Positions 7,809-14,895 of a stretch of 19,020 bases of DNA are shown here, piece by piece. How positions within the stretch are numbered: position 1 is the stretch's first letter; every line of letters begins with the position of its first letter. Under the pieces are notes generated by a model, which made no database searches, was not told where the DNA came from, and was given only the letters and a program-made list of their open reading frames with translations. Source of the DNA: S141-55 sp964422065. Lineage in GTDB: Bacteria > Hydrothermota > Hydrothermia > WGAB01. The DNA lies in assembly GCA_964422065.1 (NCBI GenBank), contig CAYQZW010000024.1:1-19020 (forward strand), written 5' to 3'. A program made the position numbers and the translations under genes.

Positions 7809-8879
7809 ATGGTGAAGGTCACGAAACCGGTAAAAATTGGAAACATCACGGTGGGGGGTGGCCATCCGGTGGCCGTGCAGAGCATGACCTCCACACGGAC
7901 CACCGATGTTGAGGCCACCCTCCGCCAAATTCATGCACTTGTGGAGGCGGGCTGCGAGATCGTCCGCCTCTCCATCCCCACCAAAAAGGATCTGGAAGCC
8001 TTCAAGGTCATCCGCAGGGAAGTCCCTGATGTCCCTCTGGTTGCAGACATCCATTTCAACTATCGCCTTGCGATCTTGAGCGCGGAGGCTGGGGCCGACA
8101 AGATCCGGATCAACCCCGGCAACATTGGCAACAAGGAACGGGTCCGCGAGATCATCCGGGCCTGTCAGGCAAACGGAGTACCCATCCGGCTGGGGGTCAA
8201 TTCTGGCTCCTTAGAGAAAGACCTGATCGATAAGTATGGCGGGGTGTATCCAGAGGCCCTGGTGGAATCGGCTGTACGATGGGTTCGGTTCTTTGAGGAT
8301 GAAGGCTTTACAGACCTTGTCATCTCCGTGAAGTCAGCCTCGGTTCCCCAGATGATCCGTGCGTATCGGCTCCTCTCCGAGCAGGTGGACTATCCCCTTC
8401 ACCTGGGCGTCACTGAGGCCGGGCCTCCGCCAATCGGGGTCATCAAATCGGCCATCGGGATTGGCACCCTGTTGGCCGACGGCATTGGAGATACTCTAAG
8501 GGTCTCGCTCACTGCAGATCCGGTCGAAGAGGTCAAAGCCGCCTGGGAAATCCTTCAAGCCCTGGAACTCCGCTCGCGTGGCCCCATGCTGATCTCCTGC
8601 CCGACATGCGCACGGGTCCGTGTGGACCTCATCAAAATCGTCCAGGAGGTCCAAAAAGCCCTGGAGCACGAACGATTGCCCATCAAGATTGCGGTGATGG
8701 GGTGCGAGGTCAACGGGCCCGGTGAGGCCCGGGAGGCGGATCTCGGCGTGGCCGCAGCGCCCGGGATGGGCTTGATTTTCCGGAAAGGCCGTCCAATCCG
8801 TAAGGTCAAAGAAGAGGAAATCGTCACAGTCCTCATTGAAGAGATCCGAAAGATCGAGAAGGAACTCGAAGACACTTGA
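7809..8879 (+). CDS. ispG: 4-hydroxy-3-methylbut-2-enyl diphosphate synthase
   Basis: Penultimate enzyme of the MEP (non-mevalonate) isoprenoid pathway; it reductively converts MEcPP to HMBPP with a [4Fe-4S] cluster. The 356-residue product is the short bacterial two-domain form: a TIM-barrel domain (IGNITVGGGHPVAVQSMTST onward, with GADKIRINPGNIG) and a C-terminal Fe-S domain. Cluster ligands are visible as C264 and C267 (SCPTC), C299 and E306 (CEVNGPGE). ATG 7809 matches the usual start; GTG 7812 is the alternative. The gap to the protease stop is 49 nt with no terminator. Presence of ispG indicates the bacterial MEP route rather than mevalonate. Confidence 0.97.
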   Translation: MVKVTKPVKIGNITVGGGHPVAVQSMTSTRTTDVEATLRQIHALVEAGCEIVRLSIPTKKDLEAFKVIRREVPDVPLVADIHFNYRLAILSAEAGADKIRINPGNIGNKERVREIIRACQANGVPIRLGVNSGSLEKDLIDKYGGVYPEALVESAVRWVRFFEDEGFTDLVISVKSASVPQMIRAYRLLSEQVDYPLHLGVTEAGPPPIGVIKSAIGIGTLLADGIGDTLRVSLTADPVEEVKAAWEILQALELRSRGPMLISCPTCARVRVDLIKIVQEVQKALEHERLPIKIAVMGCEVNGPGEAREADLGVAAAPGMGLIFRKGRPIRKVKEEEIVTVLIEEIRKIEKELEDT

Positions 8880-8963
8880 CGGCCAGGACAATCCTCCCTG
8901 CCCCTGCTCCTTTTTCGTAGGATCTCCTCGTCAATTCCTTACGCAGATCAACGTCTTGAGGGT

Positions 8964-8992
8964 TTGAGCCCCTGTGAGCCGGACCTTATGAT
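8964..8992 (+). promoter_or_regulatory. promoter for a leaderless panC-panD transcript
   Basis: TTGAGC (8964-8969) and TATGAT (8987-8992) are separated by exactly 17 bp. The expected transcription start, 7-8 nt after the -10, coincides with the ATG at 9000. That ATG has no Shine-Dalgarno, so a leaderless mRNA is the simplest reading. The preceding stretch (8880-8963) shows no gene. Confidence 0.5.
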
Positions 8993-8999
8993 TATGGGG

Positions 9000-9869
9000 A
9001 TGACAGACGTCCAGGTGATTCACTCGGCTTCTGAGATGATCTCGACCTCGCGCAGGCTCCGAAAGGAAGGCAAAACGATTGGCTTTGTTCCGACCATGGG
9101 AGCCTTGCACGAGGGACATCTCTCTTTGATCCGCCGCTCGGCACAGGAAAATGACGTGACCGTGGTCTCCATCTTCGTGAACCCCACACAGTTCGGCCCG
9201 GGCGAAGACTACGAACGGTATCCCCGAGACCCAGAGGGCGACCTGAGGAAGGCCCACCAGGCCGGCGCAGACATCGTCTTCATGCCTTCCGTTGAGGAGA
9301 TGTACCCGGATGGCTATGCCACGTATGTGGAAGTGACCGGCCCGCTGACGCAGGGCCTGTGTGCGCCCTTCCGGCCCGGCCATTTTCGTGGGGTCACCAC
9401 GATCGTCACTAAACTCTTCCATCTCGTTGAGCCCGACCGTGCCTATTTTGGCAAGAAGGATTACCAACAATGGCGGGTGATCCAGCGCATGGTCCGAGAT
9501 CTGAACATGCCGATCGAGATCATCGGCTGCCCCACGGTCCGGGAGCCAGACGGCCTGGCGATGAGTTCAAGGAACCAATACCTCCGGCCCGAGGAACGAG
9601 AGTCCGCGCTCTCTTTGTACCGCAGTCTTTTGATGGCCAAACAACGAATCGAGGCAGGGGAACAGGATGTCCAAAAAATCGTGGAAGAGATGCGGAAATT
9701 CATCGAATCCCATCCCTATGTCAAGAAAATCGATTACATCGAGATCGTAGAGGCTGAGAGTCTGAGGCGCGTGGAACGCCTCCAGTCTGGCCAAAAGGTC
9801 GTGGTGGCACTCGCGGTCCATGTCGGCAACGCGCGGTTGATTGATAATATGGAGGTGGTGGTGCCATGA
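9000..9869 (+). CDS. panC: pantothenate synthetase (pantoate--beta-alanine ligase)
   Basis: Condenses pantoate and beta-alanine with ATP cleavage to form pantothenate, the precursor of coenzyme A. From ATG 9000 the product is 289 residues. PTMGALHEGH (31-40) is the HIGH-type ATP site, FVNPTQFGPGEDYERYPR follows, and AMSSRN (187-192) is the KMSKS-equivalent loop. Start codon: in-frame ATGs at 8988 and 8994 and a TTG at 8964 also exist. I prefer 9000 because it matches the usual N-terminus of the family and sits where the promoter at 8964-8992 would begin transcription. The last 4 nt overlap the panD start (ATGA), so the next gene supplies its beta-alanine in a two-gene operon. Confidence 0.96.
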   Translation: MTDVQVIHSASEMISTSRRLRKEGKTIGFVPTMGALHEGHLSLIRRSAQENDVTVVSIFVNPTQFGPGEDYERYPRDPEGDLRKAHQAGADIVFMPSVEEMYPDGYATYVEVTGPLTQGLCAPFRPGHFRGVTTIVTKLFHLVEPDRAYFGKKDYQQWRVIQRMVRDLNMPIEIIGCPTVREPDGLAMSSRNQYLRPEERESALSLYRSLLMAKQRIEAGEQDVQKIVEEMRKFIESHPYVKKIDYIEIVEAESLRRVERLQSGQKVVVALAVHVGNARLIDNMEVVVP

Positions 9870-10192
9870 AACGTCTGATTTTGAAATCCAAGATCCACCG
9901 CGCCCGGGTCACGGCCACACACCTGGATTACGAGGGCAGCCTGTCCCTGGACCGGGAGGTCATGAAAAAGGCCGACCTTGTCCCCTACGAGAAGGTGGAT
10001 GTCTACAACATTTCCAATGGCGAGCGGTTCTCCACCTATGTGATTCCGGGAGAAAAGGGAGAGGTGGCGTTGAATGGTGCCGCAGCCCGGAAAGGAACCG
10101 TGGGCGACCTCTTGATCATCGCCAGTTATACCTGGCTGGACGACGAGGACCTTCAAACCTTCCACCCCAAAATCTTGATTTTGAAGGAGTAG
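9866..10192 (+). CDS. panD: aspartate 1-decarboxylase proenzyme
   Basis: Pyruvoyl-dependent enzyme that decarboxylates L-aspartate to beta-alanine, the co-substrate of PanC. At 108 residues the length is normal for the family. The self-cleavage site Gly24-Ser25 lies in YEGSLSLD; Ser25 would become the pyruvoyl group. Lys9, Arg54, Tyr58 and the LNGAAAR block, which line the active site in the E. coli enzyme, are all present. The ATG overlaps the panC stop by 4 nt, with a GGAGGTGG ribosome binding site inside the panC 3' end, so the pair is translationally coupled. Confidence 0.97.
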   Translation: MKRLILKSKIHRARVTATHLDYEGSLSLDREVMKKADLVPYEKVDVYNISNGERFSTYVIPGEKGEVALNGAAARKGTVGDLLIIASYTWLDDEDLQTFHPKILILKE

Positions 10193-10258
10193 CCTCATCA
10201 TCCCCAAGGCTTTCGCAGCGATTTCACCGTTTTAATGGAATTTGAGGGATTTTTGCTT

Positions 10259-11230
10259 TTAAACGGACGTATGCCCTCGAACGGCTCCTAATGCATACTT
10301 TGCGGCGCCCAGGGAGGGATCTTCAGGGAGGGGACGGGGGACGAGCGCACGTGCCCTTGCGGCTTCCACAAACCGCGACCGGAACCACGGCTCCCGAAAT
10401 AAACCTCCATGATACCCAAACTCCCTGACTTCCCATGCCATCTGTCGCCGTACCCCCTCCACCAGATCCAGGAGTCCCTGGACAGCTTCGTCTAAGATCC
10501 GACGTGATTCCGCATCCCCAGCCTTTGCAAAAGCAACAACCTTGGGGAAAAAGCGCGCATATGCCTCTGCGTCTCGTTCTTTCCACATTTCCAGGAACGC
10601 CCTGGGACTCAATGTCCCCAAGATCTCCTGTTCCAGGAGCGTCTGTGGACCCCGTTTCTCCCGTGAGCGAATCGCCGTTCTCACCGCCTGAAGTCCAATC
10701 CAACTTCCGGAGCCTTCGTCATCCAGAAGCAATCCCAATCCTCCGGCACGATACGTGTTGCCCTGCACATCGCGACCCAAGGCAATAGAGCCCGTGCCGG
10801 CAATCAACAAGATCCCGGGTCCATCCCCGAACATCGTGTAAAAAGCGACTTCCGCGTCGGAAAGCACAAACACATGGGGAATCTTCTGGAACGCCTCACG
10901 AAGGGCATCAGCCAAGCGGGTCTTCTCCTCTTCATGGAACACCCCTGCACACCCCACACACAATGCCTGGATCTCCGTGATCCGGTGTTCCGATTCAAAG
11001 GTGGTCAGGGCTTCTCGGAGGGTTTGAATCAAGATTTTGGGTTCATGTCGGGCTGCGTTAAATCCAGGGCCACGGAAGACCGCAAGGGTCAATTGATGGG
11101 GAGACAGGAGCCGGATTTCGGTCTTTGTCCCCCCTGCGTCTATGCCTATGACGTAGGGGCCTTTTTCCGGAATGAGCGGAGTCCTCCTTTCAACGAGTAG
11201 GCTTCTATCCCGAGGTTCCGAAGATACCAT
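10259..11230 (-). CDS. BadF/BadG/BcrA/BcrD-type ATPase, N-acetylglucosamine kinase-like
   Basis: Member of the ASKHA sugar-kinase/ATPase superfamily, most like the single-domain N-acetylglucosamine/glucosamine kinases that phosphorylate amino sugars. The 323-residue product has the phosphate-1 loop GIDAGGTKTE (29-38), a VGCAGV segment, the phosphate-2/adenosine region DAEVAFYTMFGDGPGILLIAGTGS and GGLGLLLDDEGSGSWIG. It lacks the cysteine cluster of the dehydratase activators in this family, which favours kinase over activator; the substrate is inferred. The only in-frame ATG is at 11230, which overlaps thiI by 85 nt. An alternative ATT at 11173 would follow AAAGGAGG and start just before the glycine loop. 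It is the third gene after ridA and thiI, and converges with panD. Confidence 0.9.
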   Translation of the reverse strand: MVSSEPRDRSLLVERRTPLIPEKGPYVIGIDAGGTKTEIRLLSPHQLTLAVFRGPGFNAARHEPKILIQTLREALTTFESEHRITEIQALCVGCAGVFHEEEKTRLADALREAFQKIPHVFVLSDAEVAFYTMFGDGPGILLIAGTGSIALGRDVQGNTYRAGGLGLLLDDEGSGSWIGLQAVRTAIRSREKRGPQTLLEQEILGTLSPRAFLEMWKERDAEAYARFFPKVVAFAKAGDAESRRILDEAVQGLLDLVEGVRRQMAWEVREFGYHGGLFREPWFRSRFVEAARARALVPRPLPEDPSLGAAKYALGAVRGHTSV

Positions 11231-12588
11231 GCGGCTTCCATGCTTTTAAAGCCATGCTCACAAACCAAAACAATGGGACGAGAACGATCCAGGTCCTCTA
11301 CCCTCTGGGGCAAACGTTCAACAGGGATCCAGAGGTCTGCCGTGAAAGGTCGAGCGTGTCTTTCGGCTTCCGATCGGACATCTACCACCAGGGCGTTTTC
11401 TGGAATCTCCATACACTCCACCCCTTCCAGGTCCGGTAACGTCGCTTCGCGGACCGGATATTCGCGAGCCTGGTCCACCAGCGGATCCAGTAATGTCACA
11501 TCCAGACCTGCCTCAGCCTGGAGCACACGCTCCGCTGTTGCACGGGTGACCGGATGTTTCGGGACCATCTGGCAGTACTCAAGAAGTTTGGCGCTGAGGT
11601 CATAGGTCCCGACATGCCGGCTGAGATCAATGATCTCTTGCTTGTCATAGGTCAACAGCGGTCGAAAGATCGGGATCTCCACGGCTTGGGTTGCCACCAC
11701 CAGATTCGCCAGGGTCTGGGATGAGACCTGTCCGATGCTTTCCCCGGTCACAATCACAGGGTAGCCCCTTTGTTGAGCCAAGCGTTCAGCCGCACGATAC
11801 ATCTGCCGCTTCAGAATGAGGTTCCAGTAGTTCTGTTTGACTTTTTCCTGGAGTTCCAGCATGACTGGGCGGAAGTCCACCTCGTAAAAGACCGGTTCGT
11901 AGCCGTAGGCCCAACGTTCGGACATCACCTTGGTCACTTCTAATGCCCCGTAGAGATGGTAAATGCCTCCGAGATTAAAGAAGAGGAAATCCACCTGTAC
12001 CCCGCGTTTGAGCATCAAATAGGCTGCGACAATGGAGTCAAAACCACCGGATACCAGGGCAAGGGCTTTGCCCTCGGCGCCGACCGGCAAACCACCGGCC
12101 CCCGGGATTCGCTCCATAAAGAAGTAAGCGGTGTGATCCCGAACCTCAACCTCTACGGTCACCTCCGGATGGGTTAGGTCCACTTTGCCGTATTCCGCCA
12201 GGTGTCCGCCGAGTTTCCGCTCAATATCCACAGACCGGAAGGGATGACTTCCTACACGTTTGGCACGGACAGCAAAGGTCTTGCCCTTCACCACATCCCG
12301 ATAAAGGGCTTCTCCTCGTTCGGCGAGATCCTTCAGGGTTCGGAACGGGAAAGCCTGGACCGGAGACAACGAAACAATCCCAAATACCCGTTGGAGGACC
12401 TCCAGGGCTTGCGGTTCAGAAGATTTGGGTATCTCGACAAAGAGCCGGCTCCACTCGTTGACGACCTTAAAGTTGTGGATCCCGTGGAAAGTAAGGGCAT
12501 CCCGGATGTTTTGAATCAAAATCTGGGTGAACCGGCGGCGGACCACCTTGCTCTTGAGGGTCAGTTCACCCAGCCGAACGAGGATCAG
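11146..12588 (-). CDS. thiI: tRNA 4-thiouridine synthase ThiI with rhodanese domain
   Basis: ATP-dependent sulfurtransferase that makes 4-thiouridine at tRNA position 8 and, in some bacteria, supplies sulfur for the thiamin thiazole. With the proposed start it is 480 residues, close to the 482 of E. coli. The order is a ferredoxin-like N-terminus (ILVRLGELTLKS), THUMP domain, PP-loop SGGFDS at 180-185, Cys339 (EYCQMVP, matching E. coli Cys344) and a C-terminal rhodanese domain with catalytic Cys443 (VCEHGFKS, matching Cys456). The start is placed at CTG 12588 because a stop lies 9 nt upstream in frame. GTG 12546 would remove the conserved GE.TLKS block. A ribosome binding site lies 9 nt before the CTG. 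It follows ridA by 6 nt. Confidence 0.93.
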   Translation of the reverse strand: MILVRLGELTLKSKVVRRRFTQILIQNIRDALTFHGIHNFKVVNEWSRLFVEIPKSSEPQALEVLQRVFGIVSLSPVQAFPFRTLKDLAERGEALYRDVVKGKTFAVRAKRVGSHPFRSVDIERKLGGHLAEYGKVDLTHPEVTVEVEVRDHTAYFFMERIPGAGGLPVGAEGKALALVSGGFDSIVAAYLMLKRGVQVDFLFFNLGGIYHLYGALEVTKVMSERWAYGYEPVFYEVDFRPVMLELQEKVKQNYWNLILKRQMYRAAERLAQQRGYPVIVTGESIGQVSSQTLANLVVATQAVEIPIFRPLLTYDKQEIIDLSRHVGTYDLSAKLLEYCQMVPKHPVTRATAERVLQAEAGLDVTLLDPLVDQAREYPVREATLPDLEGVECMEIPENALVVDVRSEAERHARPFTADLWIPVERLPQRVEDLDRSRPIVLVCEHGFKSMEAAWYLRNLGIEAYSLKGGLRSFRKKAPTS

Positions 12589-12594
12589 GGCTTC

Positions 12595-12972
12595 TCACCT
12601 CCTCCTGGCAATGACCTCAATCTCCACCAGGGCGTTTAAGGGGAGTTCTTTGACTGCCACGGTTGCCCGGGCAGGGTACGGAGCCTGGAAGTACTCCCCG
12701 TATATGGTGTTCACCGTCTTGAAGTCCGACATCTGGGCGAGGAAGATGGTGGTCTTCACGACATCCGAATAATCCAGTCCAGCCGCACGAAGGACCGCAC
12801 CGATATTCTCCAACGCCTGTCGGGTTTGGGCCTCAATGCCCTCTTTCAGGGTGCCAGTTTTAGGGTCTAAGCCCAACTGGCCGCTTACGAAGATGAAGTC
12901 GCCCGCATCAATCGCCTGGCTATAGGGCCCAATGGCTTTTGGGGCCTGATCCGTCTGAATCGCCTTTTTCAT
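12595..12972 (-). CDS. ridA: RidA family reactive intermediate/imine deaminase
   Basis: Hydrolyses reactive enamines/imines such as 2-aminoacrylate, formed by PLP enzymes acting on serine, threonine and cysteine, protecting PLP enzymes from damage. The 125-residue product is full length (MKKAIQTDQAPKAIGPYSQA, SGQLGLD, and the C-terminal ARATVAVKELPLNALVEIEV). The Arg in PARATVAV corresponds to the carboxylate-binding Arg105 of RidA enzymes. Start chosen at ATG 12972 with AAGGAGG 8 nt upstream; an in-frame extension to 13164 is rejected because it lacks family similarity and crosses the promoter. First gene of a unit with thiI and the kinase. Confidence 0.95.
   Translation of the reverse strand: MKKAIQTDQAPKAIGPYSQAIDAGDFIFVSGQLGLDPKTGTLKEGIEAQTRQALENIGAVLRAAGLDYSDVVKTTIFLAQMSDFKTVNTIYGEYFQAPYPARATVAVKELPLNALVEIEVIARRR
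12598..12605 (-). promoter_or_regulatory. ribosome binding site supporting a CTG start of thiI
   Basis: GGAGGAGG on the - strand at 12605-12598 lies inside the last codons of ridA (encoding Arg-Arg) and is 9 nt before CTG 12588. It is at correct distance for the CTG but 51 nt from the first GTG at 12546, so it decides between the two starts. Confidence 0.65.
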
Positions 12973-12997
12973 CTCCAGAACCTCCTTGTTTGAGTAA

Positions 12998-13027
12998 ATT
13001 TTAAGTGAGACCGTGTGGGTAAAGCAA
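12998..13027 (-). promoter_or_regulatory. promoter for the ridA-thiI-kinase unit
   Basis: Reading the - strand, TTGCTT (13027-13022) and TAAAAT (13003-12998) are separated by 18 bp, about 25 bp before the ridA start. It faces away from the promoter at 13201-13228. The -10 matches consensus at 5 of 6 positions. Confidence 0.5.
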
Positions 13028-13097
13028 AACCTGTACGATGCGATAACCCAAAGTGGCGAGGGCAACAAGCCGATACTTAGATAGACTGAAGAATGAG

Positions 13098-13218
13098 GGG
13101 CGCAGAACGCCCGAATTCCCAAGGCATTGGCCATGGAGTGTAGATTCTCCCGCTGTTCCCTCACTCCAAAATGGCTCTAAGGGAAAATTGTAGAAGTGGC
13201 TTGCACTTTTTTTTTTTT
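13098..13218 (+). ncRNA. possible structured RNA ending in a terminator-like hairpin
   Basis: Between the divergent promoters lie about 170 bp with no convincing ORF but several inverted repeats on the + strand. GGGCG/CGCCC (13098-13112) has a 5-nt loop. TTCCCT/AGGGAA pairs 13156-13161 with 13180-13185. AGAAGTG (13192-13198) pairs with CACTTTT (13204-13210) around a GCTTG loop, with one G-U pair, and continues into a T run to 13218. The last element looks like an intrinsic terminator but no + strand gene precedes it. No known RNA family is recognised and no clear promoter was found, so this is only a candidate. Confidence 0.25.
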
Positions 13219-13228
13219 CGCTTAAAAT
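13201..13228 (+). promoter_or_regulatory. promoter with a 12-T spacer
   Basis: TTGCAC (13201-13206) and TAAAAT (13223-13228) are 16 bp apart. The spacer is twelve consecutive T residues followed by CGCT. It is 28 bp before the ATG at 13257, with ribosome binding site GGAGGTG at 13247-13253. The same T run also forms the tail of a terminator-like hairpin, so the two readings compete. Confidence 0.6.
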
Positions 13229-13256
13229 AGGGGTGCAGAAGTTTAGGAGGTGTGAT

Positions 13257-14090
13257 ATGCATAGATGGACAAACGTGGGGTTGATGTGTCTCCTCATGAT
13301 CTGGGTCATAGGTGCCCAGCCACTGCAAAGCGCAACAAATGATCGAGAAATGCCAGGAACATCATTGGAGTCTTCTTCTGTACTGAAAGTCTCCCTGGAA
13401 TCCATCCCGGAAGAACTTCAGAACGCACTGCAGAAGGCGGGTGTGGTGGATTTGATGAACACTGCAGAGACAAGAGAAGACTGGCAGAAGGTTATGGAGG
13501 CCTTAGAATCCCTGACAGATCAAGTGAAACAAAAGGAATCCCTCTTCTACCTCTATATGCTCATGTTCAAGAGCAGGATCAAAGCAACGGCTGGTGTAGA
13601 ACATGTGGATTGGGACAACTTGCTCTCCTACGGCTTAAAGGCGGAAAAGATTGGAGAGGAAATCACACCTCTTCCTGAAAAGGCCTACGGATCTTTACTC
13701 CTGGATATCCAGGCCGTAGAAATCAAGGCCGGGCAATACCAAGACGCACTGGAGTTGGGGAAACAGATCGTCCAGCGTTACCGATACCTCGAGGATCTGG
13801 GTGAGCCCTATCTATTCGCGATCACCGCTGTGGGGCAGATGGTTGCCGCCTATCTTCGATCGCCAGAGAAAAACGATGCGGACCTTCAATATTTGGAGGA
13901 AATCGAAAAAGCAAACCGGAACAACCCGTTAGGTATGGCCACTCTGGCAGGACTGGGGCAGATTGCGATCCAAACTCAACACCCCGATCAACTCAAAAAA
14001 TATATAACCCTCCTGGATCAGTACAGCAACGAGCGTACAAAAACCCTCCGGGCCATGTGGAACCGTTGGCTTGCGGATCATGGGGGATAA
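13257..14090 (+). CDS. secreted helical-repeat protein of unknown function
   Basis: Unrecognised 277-residue protein. Start chosen at ATG 13257, 3-4 nt after a strong GGAGGTG; an in-frame ATG at 13233 lies upstream of the ribosome binding site. Residues 1-27 form a signal peptide (hydrophobic core VGLMCLLMIWVIGA, likely cleavage after QSA) with no lipobox cysteine at the cleavage site. The remainder is predicted to be almost all helical, with TPR-like stretches such as AGQYQDALELGKQIVQRYRYLEDLGEP, suggesting a periplasmic or surface scaffold for protein interactions. It has no C-terminal sorting module. It has its own promoter, and no terminator with a T-tract follows the stop. Confidence 0.8.
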   Translation: MHRWTNVGLMCLLMIWVIGAQPLQSATNDREMPGTSLESSSVLKVSLESIPEELQNALQKAGVVDLMNTAETREDWQKVMEALESLTDQVKQKESLFYLYMLMFKSRIKATAGVEHVDWDNLLSYGLKAEKIGEEITPLPEKAYGSLLLDIQAVEIKAGQYQDALELGKQIVQRYRYLEDLGEPYLFAITAVGQMVAAYLRSPEKNDADLQYLEEIEKANRNNPLGMATLAGLGQIAIQTQHPDQLKKYITLLDQYSNERTKTLRAMWNRWLADHGG

Positions 14091-14167
14091 GCCACTTTAG
14101 GGCTTGCCTTCACCCTCTCGGATCATCACCGTTGTTCTCTTGATTTAATTTTCTGCCATGTAAAGGG

Positions 14168-14197
14168 TTGATCTCTGATAGCCAGTCCAGTTAAAAT
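14168..14197 (+). promoter_or_regulatory. promoter for a leaderless lipoprotein transcript
   Basis: TTGATC (14168-14173) and TAAAAT (14192-14197) are 18 bp apart. The -10 ends 8 nt before the ATG at 14206, so transcription would begin at or within 2 nt of the start codon. No Shine-Dalgarno is present. Confidence 0.5.
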
Positions 14198-14205
14198 TTT
14201 GTTTA

Positions 14206-14895
14206 ATGAGAGCCAAAAAGAGCCTTCTAATCCATGCAATCACCATATTCGCCGTTATGTCATGCCAAAAGAACCAGCCGATTGAACGCATAAAACAGGT
14301 CAGTGCTGAAACATTAATCGATCTGGTTGGTCCAATCTCCTCAATGGTTACAACGGTATACTTATCGGACACCTCAGGTACACCAATCCAGAACGCACTC
14401 GTTATCGTAAACAGGGACACTCTGCGAGAGATTGAACCCGGGACTTATCGCATTGCACACTTTGAATTTTTCCCGATCCCCGACACCTTTACCTTATCCG
14501 TGAACGACGAGGATGATGCCTTTTCAATAACGGTTTTGCCGCCCGATCCCCTAATTGTTGAAATCGTATCGCCCCCAAATTTGGATACATTACCAAGTGG
14601 AGAACCCTTGCATTTAATCTGGCGACCATGCAACCAGGTTTCGTATTACGAAGTTCAAGTCGTGGACACGATTGACACTCCTAAGTACCAAATTCTTACC
14701 GAGGATACCACTGTACTGGTTCCAGATTCAGTCCTTGCCGGCTCACCCTCGGTTGGAATCAAAGTATGGGCAGTAGCGGGTCCGTCTCTGAAAAATGGCA
14801 CCCCCACACATAACATTAATCAGAATAAATGGATGGGCACTTATGCCATCAAAGCCCTGGGGTCCATCCTGGTTTACATTCGTGAGAATCCTTAA
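14206..14895 (+). CDS. lipoprotein of unknown function
   Basis: A 229-residue protein with a lipoprotein signal peptide: basic MRAKK, hydrophobic stretch, and lipobox AVMSC with the acylated cysteine at residue 20, so it is probably anchored in a membrane. The mature part is beta-rich, with a carboxypeptidase-regulatory-like stretch (VYLSDTSGTPIQNALVIVNRDTLREIEPGTYRI) and a fibronectin-like stretch (IVSPPNLDTLPSGEPLHLIW...YYEVQVVD). Such small Ig-like lipoproteins are common at cell surfaces; the role here is unknown. GC is visibly lower (45-47% in two 60-nt rows counted, against 55% in an atpB row), and it lacks a Shine-Dalgarno, unlike its neighbours. Its 3' end slightly overlaps the VOC remnant on the other strand. 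Confidence 0.8.
   Translation: MRAKKSLLIHAITIFAVMSCQKNQPIERIKQVSAETLIDLVGPISSMVTTVYLSDTSGTPIQNALVIVNRDTLREIEPGTYRIAHFEFFPIPDTFTLSVNDEDDAFSITVLPPDPLIVEIVSPPNLDTLPSGEPLHLIWRPCNQVSYYEVQVVDTIDTPKYQILTEDTTVLVPDSVLAGSPSVGIKVWAVAGPSLKNGTPTHNINQNKWMGTYAIKALGSILVYIRENP

Noticed and set aside
10228..10266. CCGTTT and AAACGG inverted repeat between panD and the kinase gene as a bidirectional terminator
   Set aside because: Only 6 bp with a loop of about 27 nt, so not a credible terminator.
12973..13164. N-terminal extension of RidA
   Set aside because: RidA proteins start at the MKKAIQT region, which has its own AAGGAGG, and the extension crosses the promoter at 12998-13027.
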